From positions 1 to 64,000 of the forward strand of contig JACATO010000968.1 in NCBI GenBank assembly GCA_018389105.1: 64,000 bases of DNA, in the 5' to 3' direction. Of the stretch, positions 54,001 through 61,200 are shown in pieces (the first letter of the stretch is position 1; the number at the start of each line of letters is the position of its first letter). A program made the translations under genes and the position numbers. The notes below the pieces were generated by a model, which ran no database searches, was not told where the DNA came from, and worked only from the letters and a program-made list of their open reading frames with translations. The DNA comes from Nautilus pompilius. Taxonomy: Eukaryota > Mollusca > Cephalopoda > Nautilida > Nautilidae.

Positions 54001-57000
54001 GTGGCCTGAGTAATCACAGTACTTCAATAAGAAAAGCAAGAGATTCAAAGAGATCTATCTAGTTCCATCAGTAAAGCATGGAGCACAAATGCACAAAGCA
54101 TAGTGTATGTGCAATGGGAGTATGCAGTTTGAATCAGAATTCCTTCTTTGTTTCCACTTAAGTAATTTTTTGGGACTGTACAGAGTTAATTATAAACATT
54201 TTAAATTAGTCAAGCATTTTTTTCACTGTCATCTTTGTACTAATTTTGCCACAGACTTAATGAATGCAAAATGGGAAAAAATTTCTTGGTTTGCTAGTTT
54301 GAGGTTACTCTTGCTGTACATAACCATTCAGAATCAAAGAATGAAAAAGCAAAAACAGTGTGCTGTACAGTGATGGGAAGATATCCAAAGTAGTGCTTGT
54401 TTCTTAAGGTGGTGATGAGTACAACAAATCAAGACTCCACCAGTAACTACTATGGGTAACTTGATTGATCCAGCTCACAAACATAGTGCAACTGCTATAG
54501 CTGTCCAAATTAAAAATCTTCACTAAGACAAAGCTGCTTTGACTCAAACAAAATGCCAAGAAGAGCTGTGTACTTTAGGAGCAACTGCTTCTGTTTATTA
54601 ATGTCAATCTCATTTAATTAACTGGTCAGCTAATATAAAGTAACTTTTTTAATTTTTATGTCCAAGATGCCACTGAAACAAAAGAAAATTTTTTCCAAAC
54701 ATTAGATTAAAAGGAATTATTTAAAAGCATATTTGGTTGCGTTCATGAGTATTTAGAGAACCAAATTAAAACAAACTGGAAATTTGATTAACTTTTCCAA
54801 CCTTATGAAATATGGATACCATACCAACTTTGCATAATTAATTAAAAAGTCACAATCTTGTGAGGAAGTATTTAGTTATGGTTTGATCATTACCTCATAG
54901 TTTAACAAAAGCATGTGTGTGCAAAAAATTAAAGTAAATAAGCCAAATATTTCTCAAATTTTAGTAACTTAGCTTCTTTTTTAAAAAAATATTTAAAAAA
55001 AAAGTAAAAAAAGGGATACATTTTTGCACAACCAGTGTCAGATATAACATTATGTTGTTAAAAAACACTAGTGCATACATATGTATGCTATGCTTAATTC
55101 ATGTATGTTGTGTAGGTGTTTGCAGCCATGCTTCACATTTACTAGTGTAACATTATGAGCAGTTTTTTTTTTCTAAGCAGGACTGTGCACATCTTTTTTT
55201 CCTGATCACCAAAAGGAGAGAGAGAAAACAGTAGGTAAGCGATAGGAAAGGGCTTGAAAGATACTAGAAACAATATTCAGCACCTCTATGACCAATATAA
55301 CAGTCTAAGAAAAAAACTACCTGAAAACTAGGGAACTAGCATGGTAAACCTTAAGAAAAGTAACCACCATTCTATATATGGTAGTCAAGCTATGCTTTAA
55401 CATGATTTGAGCAAAATACTTAAGAGTTCTCTACTACTAGCATTAAAAGCTACTATTCTTCAGGTTTCCCTTCTATTATGTAGCTGATTATGCAGTAATA
55501 ATCTAATCTTTATTATAATTCAAAGAGAAATATAGTCTGATGTTTTGTGATAGTAATTACCATCCTTTAGATGTCAATCTAGCAGCATCTATAATGGTAT
55601 GTGGACAGTAACTCCAAAACCTCAAGATTATTCACAAGAAAAGTTTGCTAGAAATTACCCTTACTTACCATTGGCCCTGTGTGTCTTGTTGAAAAGGTTT
55701 TTTTCAAAATTTTTCTGTTCTTTCACAGATGGGAATGTGTCATTGTAATACTGAAATGTTCAAGTCACCTTACAATTAGATATTCTGAAAACAATGGCTG
55801 ATACATATAAACAAATTTAAAATACACATTGGATAATAAAATTTTTCAGAGAAGTTGATGGTCTGCAAGTGCTAAAAATATAAAATAAAAGATTAAAATA
55901 ATTATCAGAAGTGCTGAAGTTGAAAAAGGAAGGAAAAAACATTAATATTGAGTGAACTTATAAGTGATATCCTGCTGCATCTTGTATGCTAAAAGTAGCT
56001 ATTGATTTACCCCCAGTTCAGTTTTCTCTCATTAAATCATTAATGTAAAATTCATTAAAAAAAAAAAAATGCTTGTTACAAATCTAGATAAGAACACAGA
56101 GGTGCTAGTGTTAAGTATTTCAAAATTTTACACAAGTACTAGAAATTAAACTATGCCATTGTATTCTGCATGCTTTTAAGCATAAAATTTCTGTATCAGG
56201 AAGAATAATTACCTTTGCAACTAATCTGACTCCATCATTATCCAAAATCACAATGGCTTTAACAGTACGCAAAGTTGGTTCCTGGAAAAGAAAGAAAAAA
56301 ATTCCAAAATATTAACAGCTTAAAAAAGGAAATTGTACTTCTAAGATGATAGAGAGAGAATCTGCATAGTTAGAACATCTAAATATTCCTGATTCAGTTT
56401 AAGAAAGTGTACATTTTCTGCTTTTGTCAGCTGGAAATCTGACAAATACTCTAAACTATTTTTTAAAGCAGCAACTTTGAAACAGCATTAAAAATTATAA
56501 TTTTTTTATTATGAAACACATAAAGCCCTTACCTGTGCTCCAAGAGGTGCTTAGTCATACAGAAGAGTCTACAGCTTGTTAATGCATGAAAAAGTTGAAT
56601 GGCAATGAGAATTATATTCTATCTGTGCCTTGATGCATTTACAGTGTTTTTTTTATACCCTGCTGATGCTGGAACAGTTGCACTTCACCAATCCCCGGTC
56701 ACCAAACTTGGACTTGCACTTAACTGCTTGGCACAGGTGTGATCAAAGCATCAAATGAACATCGTCAGCTCTCATGAATTTATATACATTACCTTTAATA
56801 TCCACATTGACCATAATGCCAAGTCGCATGATTACTACTATTATCCCTGATCAATCTGTAACTATGTAAGCTCATTTTACTAATACAAAATACATCCCTG
56901 TTGAAGACACACGAGTACAATAGTACTGGTGTTACATCATCTAAGCACACATCTTTGTTGTTGTTTTAAAAATTCCTGTGTATGTATATATATATATTTA

Positions 57001-57251
57001 ATAAAACTGTTAGAGGAAACTAACAAAAAAATGGTAGCCTGTAGGAGGACTAAAAGTATCAGAAATAACCCAATGCACCCATCCATTCACAACTAATCAA
57101 ACCATGTTAAAGCAATGTGCCGGATAGCCATGTGTATGGACGGACCAGCTACTAATTTCTAAGGCGCCACCGGTAACCGTTTGGGTCGAACTCGCCATCA
57201 GGCCGAGAAATAAGAGCGAGTGGCAGAACCTACCAGGATCGACAGCTCCAT
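15035..57251 (-). CDS. COPZ1: Coatomer subunit zeta, complete 7-exon gene (gene span of the coding part)
   Basis: Zeta is the small subunit of the F-subcomplex of coatomer (COPI). It pairs with gamma-COP and has a longin/clathrin-adaptor-small-chain fold, and it acts on the cytosolic face of Golgi membranes in retrograde vesicle budding. Seven exons were read by hand: 57251-57234, 56281-56213, 55750-55669, 48159-48068, 44272-44139, 42839-42749 and 15082-15035. They join in frame with GT/AG junctions to 534 nt, or 177 aa plus stop, the same length as human COPZ1. Conserved stretches include [55 protein letters not shown] and the C-terminal [15 protein letters not shown]. No frameshift or internal stop was seen. 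The start ATG is the only one in exon 1 and gives MELSIL, like the human MEALIL. It is divergent from SMARCC, with 901 bp between the start codons. Confidence 0.96.
19384..19400. repeat. (ATGC)n microsatellite
   Basis: About four ATGC units within COPZ1 intron 6. Confidence 0.8.
20280..20294. repeat. (TA)n microsatellite
   Basis: A short TA run in COPZ1 intron 6. Confidence 0.7.
24236..24254. repeat. (AT)n microsatellite
   Basis: About nine AT units followed by an A tract, in COPZ1 intron 6. Confidence 0.8.
25086..25099. repeat. (GT)n microsatellite
   Basis: Seven GT units in COPZ1 intron 6. Confidence 0.8.
25640..25975 (-). repeat. tRNA-derived SINE-like remnant
   Basis: On the minus strand, GGCATAGGAGTCTG near 25967-25954 resembles a Pol III A box. 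GTTTGAATCCC near 25924-25914 resembles a B box. Their spacing is tRNA-like. The GGCRTAGGAGT start resembles the abundant tRNA-derived SINEs of cephalopods. A CA/CAGA microsatellite at 25703-25730 may belong to the tail. The copy is diverged and its ends are uncertain. Confidence 0.4.
32145..32480 (+). pseudogene. Possible pogo/Tigger-like transposase N-terminal remnant in COPZ1 intron 6
   Basis: The plus strand begins an open stretch near 32157 with [18 protein letters not shown], then a short region ending EIKFNVV. This resembles the psq-type helix-turn-helix at the N-terminus of pogo-like transposases and their relatives (SYT-EFKL-A---A, then AA--F-V). The similarity decays after about 40 residues, and the frame breaks thereafter. 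No DDE core or inverted repeats were found nearby. The call rests on one motif. Confidence 0.4.
42749..42839 (-). CDS. COPZ1: COPZ1 coding exon 6
   Basis: This exon is 91 nt, after TTTTTTTTGCAG and before GTAAGA. It completes the Gly codon and encodes [20 protein letters not shown], then [10 protein letters not shown], ending in phase 0. If the donor is not used, translation continues only as Val-Arg-Phe-stop (GTA AGA TTT TAA). Intron retention or intronic polyadenylation here would therefore give a protein lacking the last 15 residues. Confidence 0.95.
42840..44138 (-). other. COPZ1 intron 5 (1.3 kb)
   Basis: This is an AT-rich intron with GTATGT and TTTGCAG ends. No repeats or genes are recognised apart from short A/T runs. 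Confidence 0.88.
44139..44272 (-). CDS. COPZ1: COPZ1 coding exon 5
   Basis: This exon is 134 nt, after TGTTGCAG and before GTATGT. It starts in phase 0 and ends two bases into a Gly codon. It encodes [30 protein letters not shown] and [14 protein letters not shown]: the helical half of the adaptor-small-chain fold and the conserved DEI-DGG turn. Confidence 0.96.
45170..45900 (-). pseudogene. Tc1/mariner-like transposase remnant in COPZ1 intron 4
   Basis: The minus strand, read across frames, shows FFGGGYVRV near 45695, like the FGGGSVMVW motif of Tc1 transposases. It also shows [11 protein letters not shown] near 45430, like the HLWDEL segment after the second catalytic Asp and PDLNPIE. The roughly 265-nt spacing between these motifs fits the family. 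Between them a degraded segment (Q-DDAS near 45540) sits where the QDNA-PH motif belongs. Several frameshifts and stops are present. Ends and inverted repeats were not located, so the boundaries are approximate. Confidence 0.55.
46720..46739. repeat. (GA)n microsatellite
   Basis: About ten GA units in COPZ1 intron 4. Confidence 0.85.
48068..48159 (-). CDS. COPZ1: COPZ1 coding exon 4
   Basis: This exon is 92 nt, after a TTTTTTCTAG acceptor and before a GTAAGT donor. It completes the split codon (Ala) and encodes [17 protein letters not shown], then [13 protein letters not shown]. It ends in phase 0. The Merlin transposon lies about 300 bp upstream of its acceptor, in intron 3. Confidence 0.96.
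48454..48461. repeat. Merlin target-site duplication, left copy
   Basis: CAATAGTT lies directly outside the left inverted repeat and is identical to 49595-49602. Eight base pairs is the known duplication length for Merlin. Confidence 0.9.
48462..48491 (+). repeat. Merlin terminal inverted repeat, left
   Basis: Thirty bases beginning GGTAATCC. They match the reverse complement of 49565-49594 with one mismatch (GGCG against GGCA). A related subterminal unit (ATGCCGTTAAAG) recurs near 49543. Confidence 0.92.
48545..49513 (-). pseudogene. Merlin transposase pseudogene (DDE_Tnp_IS1595/ISXO2-like)
   Basis: When active, a Merlin transposase cuts and pastes its element using a DDE catalytic triad. 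Reading the minus strand, a zinc-ribbon-like part (CVPCQQ, then [15 protein letters not shown]) begins near 49355. It is followed by [17 protein letters not shown] (first Asp) near 49015 and SDGWAAY (second Asp) near 48810. The [13 protein letters not shown] segment, near 48710, has Lys where the family has the third acidic residue (IE-x-x-W). The frame shifts at least twice, near 49370 and between about 49150 and 49195. In-frame stops occur at 48955-48957 (TGA for the expected Trp of WVFG) and 48772-48774 (TAA). The terminal stop is 48545-48547. The copy is non-functional. Confidence 0.88.
49565..49594 (-). repeat. Merlin terminal inverted repeat, right
   Basis: Thirty bases ending GGATTACC, the inverted partner of 48462-48491. 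Confidence 0.92.
49595..49602. repeat. Merlin target-site duplication, right copy
   Basis: CAATAGTT lies directly outside the right inverted repeat and is identical to 48454-48461. Confidence 0.9.
50625..50719. mobile_element. Possible piggyBac-like MITE fragment
   Basis: TTAA is followed by CCCTTTGAGTATGCC at 50625-50643. A perfect 16-bp inverted repeat, TTGAGTATGCCTGTAT, sits at 50633-50648 and 50695-50710. A second TTAA is at 50716-50719. TTAA flanks followed by CCCTTTG are typical of piggyBac-family ends, but the right end lacks the CAAAGGG partner, so the copy is either decayed or a chance palindrome. Confidence 0.35.
55669..55750 (-). CDS. COPZ1: COPZ1 coding exon 3
   Basis: This exon is 82 nt, starting in phase 0 after TTTCAG and ending one base into a codon before GTAAGT. 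It encodes [15 protein letters not shown], then [12 protein letters not shown]. The latter is the most recognisable zeta-COP signature (FEK-x-FNKTHR). Confidence 0.96.
55751..56212 (-). other. COPZ1 intron 2 (462 bp)
   Basis: This is a short AT-rich intron with canonical GTAATT and TTTCAG ends. Nothing else is recognised in it. Confidence 0.9.
56213..56281 (-). CDS. COPZ1: COPZ1 coding exon 2
   Basis: This exon is 69 nt (23 codons), phase 0 at both ends, after a TTTTCCAG acceptor and before a GTAATT donor. It encodes the first beta strand of the longin-like fold ([17 protein letters not shown], then VRLVAK). Two residues are unusual for zeta-COP: Arg at position 11, where Tyr is usual (LYTVKA), and Val at position 24, where Asp is usual (DNDGDR). 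Confidence 0.95.
56282..57233 (-). other. COPZ1 intron 1 (952 bp)
   Basis: The intron runs from donor GTAGGT to acceptor TTTTCCAG. The first 100 bp or so (57.12-57.23 kb) are CpG-rich like the promoter; the rest is AT-rich. A short stretch near 56521-56560 carries a good GTAAGG donor-like site on the minus strand, but no convincing alternative exon is supported. Confidence 0.85.
57234..57251 (-). CDS. COPZ1: COPZ1 coding exon 1
   Basis: This exon is 18 nt of coding sequence, ATG GAG CTG TCG ATC CTG (MELSIL), followed by the donor GTAGGT. It ends in phase 0. The tiny first coding exon ends just before the conserved EP motif, and the length of the spliced protein matches the human zeta. Confidence 0.9.
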
Positions 57252-57296
57252 GATTGTTTGGTCTTGACGTGTAGTTTAGAAGGTCCGCAGCGAATA

Positions 57297-57304
57297 ATTT
57301 TATA
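57297..57304 (-). promoter_or_regulatory. Candidate TATA box for COPZ1
   Basis: TATAAAAT on the minus strand lies 46-53 bp upstream of the COPZ1 ATG. If used, transcription would start near 57270 and leave a 5' UTR of only about 20 nt. The spacing is plausible but the motif is common in AT-rich DNA. Confidence 0.25.
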
Positions 57305-57399
57305 GTCCTATATTGTTCTTTTTTTTCTTTTTTTTAAAAAAAATAATAAAAAAGTAAGAAAAGTGTATTTGCATTGCGATAAAAAAAAATTAATATTAA

Positions 57400-57452
57400 A
57401 AATAATAATAATAATAAAAAAAATAATAATAATAAATAAATAACATAACCTC
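57400..57452. repeat. (AAT)n/(AAAT)n simple repeat in the divergent promoter
   Basis: AAT units interrupted by an A tract, then AAAT units. They lie between COPZ1 and SMARCC, about 150 bp upstream of the COPZ1 start codon. Confidence 0.8.
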
Positions 57453-58058
57453 ATTGCATAATATAATATAATAATGATGATTTATTAATGTATGTAAATC
57501 GTTGTCTTATAAAAACACATTTTACCGTTTTATTTTATTTAATAAAACAGCACAAAAATAATTACTATGTCGTTTTTTCTTTCTTTCTTTCTTACTTCCT
57601 GATATTAATTTAAAAAAAAAAAAAAAGAGACAGGTGGGATGGACACACTTTCGTATTTCGCACTTAAAAAAAAAAAAATTTAAAAAAAACAAAAAAAAAA
57701 ACAACAGGTGAAAAACAAAACAAAAAAAAAAATTGCATAACTTTAAAGCCGACATAATTAATCCAATCTCCTTATTTTTTTTTTTTTTCTTCGTTAGAAC
57801 AGCATTCACGTCTTCTCTGGGCATACGGCGGAAGTCGTTATATCACCCTGGCTTGAACCCTGGTGACTCTCTGACAATTTGAAAAAAGAGAAATGTTTTC
57901 TTTTTTTTTTTCTTTTTCCGGTTGGAACGTAATTTTCCAAAAAAAAAAAAAAAAAAGGAAACGACAACAGCAAACTAACCGGTCACAAGAGAAATAAAAA
58001 TTTTAATCGAACCTAGCAGACAAGAGATTAAAAATAAAATAAATAAATAAATAGATGT

Positions 58059-58066
58059 TTATATAC
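58059..58066 (+). promoter_or_regulatory. Candidate TATA-like element for SMARCC
   Basis: TTATATAC lies about 90 bp upstream of the SMARCC ATG, followed by GC-richer DNA likely to be 5' UTR. This would place a start site near 58090. The call is tentative because no transcript data can be consulted. Confidence 0.22.
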
Positions 58067-58152
58067 GAAGAAGACGGCTGAACGAAGAGCGGACTTTCCG
58101 GTCCGGCGAAGCCAGTCTGCCTTTTCCCGGTAACTCTCCGCTATCAGCAAAA

Positions 58153-58266
58153 ATGGCGTTGCATCGGAAAAAGTATGGTGGGCCGAACATTAAATTTTTC
58201 GAATCCGTCGAAACCATCGCGCAGTTCGACTCCGTAAGGACATGGCTGCACAAAAACTGTAAGAAG
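58153..58266 (+). CDS. SMARCC2: SMARCC coding exon 1
   Basis: This exon is 114 nt (38 codons), phase 0, with donor GTATGA. The start context is AAAAATGG, with A at -3 and G at +4. No upstream in-frame ATG fits, and the protein start lines up with the vertebrate MA--KK-GGPN-K start. Confidence 0.94.
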
Positions 58267-61200
58267 GTATGAGCTTCGCATTTCTGTGGGTGTTCGAGGT
58301 GCCGTCCGTTAGCCTGTGCTCCGACTGAACCTTCGTGCCCGTGTTGGCGAGCTGCGTTGGTTGTGGCTCAGCCTTTGTTCGCAACACAGAGGGGGAACGC
58401 AGACCTCCGTACCCCCGGGGGGTGGGGTGTGTGTGTGTGTGTGTGGGGGGGGTTATTCCATGTTTCTTCTTTTCCATTTATTAACTATATTATTGCGGAA
58501 CCAAGGTTTGCTATGACGTCATCGCGGTAATCTCGCCAAGAGAAGAAGAAGAGTGGATTGGTTTCGCTCGGTGTGTTTACCTGCATATGTATTGATGCTA
58601 ATAGTAACAGCAGCCACACAGCTTGTGGTCGTTATGCGTTTTGCTAATTAAGAGTGCGCAATGAAAAACTCTTGGTTAAAATTGCCTGTGCTAATTTTCC
58701 GAGTTATGATCGTGCGAAGCACCCAAATGAGTCCCTATGTCCGGGTTTTCATTAATTTACTTAATTCTTGCTTTATACGATGAATTATTTGGCACATCGC
58801 TTTTTCTATTGAACTGAAATGGCTCTTTTTCTACAATTATAAAATACTCCCATCTTTCCTCTTCATTTTGACTGTTTACTATTTTAAACTCGAATATTTA
58901 AAAAAAAAAGACACTTGAAATGTGATATTAAATACAGAATTCGAAGGCATTTTTTGATGATAATTCTGATGAGCATAGCAATGCAGTTTCTTAAAATTTT
59001 TTACTCATCAAATCTTTTATTATTATGGATTTCTGATTATTATTGTTATGCTCCACAGTTGTCATGACAAACAGACAAAATATTCTTTCCTGGCATTGAA
59101 ATAAGTGTATTAGTTGGAGGTGTTATCTGTATTGTTGATATAAACCAAGGTACAAGTGAAATTATCCATAATTTTTCTGCAGTTCTGTCATGCTAAAATG
59201 CCATAAACATTTACTGGGATTGTTTAGGTGAGATGATAGTATCGTTGAAAGTTATTGTACTCTTGGTTTTAATGTTGTTTTTAGCTGATTTACATTGTGA
59301 CTTAAGGATATTTCATATTAATGTTAAAACTAATATTACAATATAATGTCCCTAACATAACGTTTAATTTATAAAGGCACTGTTTTCATATGATAATCAC
59401 AGATATATAATAATGTACTTTTGAATATGCAATTAATACAAAGTTTTTTTTAAATATTTTTGATGAAAAGACAGCCATACATAGTTCTTCTAGCTTCTTA
59501 GCACTACTGTTAACTTTTTTTCTGGTTTTGTTAGTGGAGATTTTAAACTAAATTAGAACTGAAAAGTCACTACATATTAAAAATTTAAAAATAATTTTTC
59601 CAGTGGACATAGAAACTTCATTCTAGTATGAATTAAAAGATAGTTTTATGCCATTTGCCATGATTGCAATTAATTTTTGCATAAACATCTGTATTGCCAA
59701 CAGATTTTTTAAAATGTTGCCACATTTTTAACAGATCGAGCAAGAACATTTTGTGGGACCTTACTCAACACTTCATGTATTTTGGCGTTTAACTCTTCTC
59801 TGTAACGTGGCTTTTCCCTATAAGAAGTAGATAGATAAGCTTAGGTCCAGGTTTTTGTCTGGCCTTGCCTGCCTATCCAACAATTAATTCTCAATCGACA
59901 GTCAACTGCTGTGTCATCTTTGATTACAAATGAAACAATAACGATAGCAAAAATTGTCATGAGAATGGCATAAAATTATGTTTCAAATAAGACAGGAATG
60001 AAATTGCTATCCCTATTAGAACAAAAGTTGTAAAAAATTTTTAATAGGCATTGTCTTATTGATCCCTCTATATAGTTTCTTAAAAAAAATATCTGTATTA
60101 TTTGGTTAAATAGTACCTAATGTTAACTGCCAGTCTGGTCAACTATTCTGAAAAGAGAACCAATTCTCACTGCTGTCATAATTATTTTCTTTTTTTTCCT
60201 ATTAAATTGAAATTAAGCTAAGATGTATTGCATGTGATTAGGCAAAAATTTAAATATAAAGAGTGGCTGAAAACAAGGAAACTGTCAGGTTGATGTTGGT
60301 TTGTATGTATTATATGCTACAATTTTTATTTTTAATTCTTAGCCATTTGGCTCTAGTAATTTTGAATATTAGATTACTCGAATTGCTGTTTTGTAATTAT
60401 TTGTTGTTATTACAATCATTCTCATTTTAATTTCTGGTTTGCATATTTTTAAAAAAGTGATCAATAGCTAATTTTGAGTACTTAGTCCCACATAGGTAAA
60501 TAGTGTTGCACTTTACTATTGCTATAATTCAGGTAGTTTTAATTTCCTTTATTCGTTTGGTCTTTTTTCAATATATGAATGCCGATTATTGGCAATTTGG
60601 ATCCATGTCTAATGAAATGGGCAGTAAACACTATAACAAGCTTATGCTGAGAAACTATGGACTGTGACTTGTCAACTAAAGATTTTTAAAGAAACAACAA
60701 TAAAAACTTATGAGATCATTGTGGAAACTGAGTCATTAGTAACTAATTAAAGAATCTTTGAAACTCTAATTAAAAAAATACAAAGTGCATTATGTTTTGT
60801 GAAGTTCCAGTATCCCATTATGTAGCAAGAATAAATTTTTTGTTGATGAAAAAGACTTACTGATCAAAGTTTGTTTTATTGCAGTTTTATGTTATTGTGT
60901 TAAATTTTTAATACTTTTGTATTGGATCATTTATTTTTATAGCTTGTTCAGTGACTTTATAGTTATTTGTTACTGTTATGTATACTTTACTACTTTTTTT
61001 TAAGTTTATTTTCTTTGTTTTATTTTATTAATGGTATTTTTACTTTAATTAATATTTGTTCATGTTTTGTATTTAAATAATTCTTTTTTACATTTTGTAA
61101 TTGATCTATTTTTGTAACATTCTGAAAGCTTTTCTATGGCAATAAATTAGCTTTTGAATCAGTTAAAGTTCAGTTTTTTTGCAACACTTCAATCTTGGCA

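Larger units (their letters stand above)
48160..55668 (-). other. COPZ1 intron 3 (7.5 kb)
   Basis: The intron runs from donor GTAAGT to acceptor TTTTTTCTAG. It holds the Merlin transposon (48462-49594), a 24-nt A run at 48400-48423, a possible piggyBac-like MITE at 50625-50719 and small hairpins at 51002-51023 and 52025-52066. Outside these it is AT-rich, CpG-poor and without recognised genes. Confidence 0.85.
57252..58152. promoter_or_regulatory. Divergent promoter region between COPZ1 and SMARCC
   Basis: This is the 901 bp between the two divergent start codons. It contains both 5' UTRs and, presumably, a shared bidirectional promoter. The outer parts are CpG-rich; the middle is A/T homopolymer-rich (A and T tracts at 57308-57440, 57610-57740 and 57900-57960). 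A GCGGAAGT ETS-like site lies near 57828-57835. Candidate TATA-like elements sit on each side. No obvious coding sequence is present. Confidence 0.7.

Noticed and set aside
56521-56560. Minus-strand ATG followed by a strong GTAAGG donor in COPZ1 intron 1, a possible alternative first exon
   Set aside because: The short peptide (MTKHLLEH) is not conserved in zeta-COP and the reading frame into exon 2 would be shifted. The 57251 start gives the conserved N-terminus.
57522-57824. 100-aa minus-strand open frame between COPZ1 and SMARCC
   Set aside because: It is mostly Lys/Phe runs from A/T tracts in the promoter region and has no domain.
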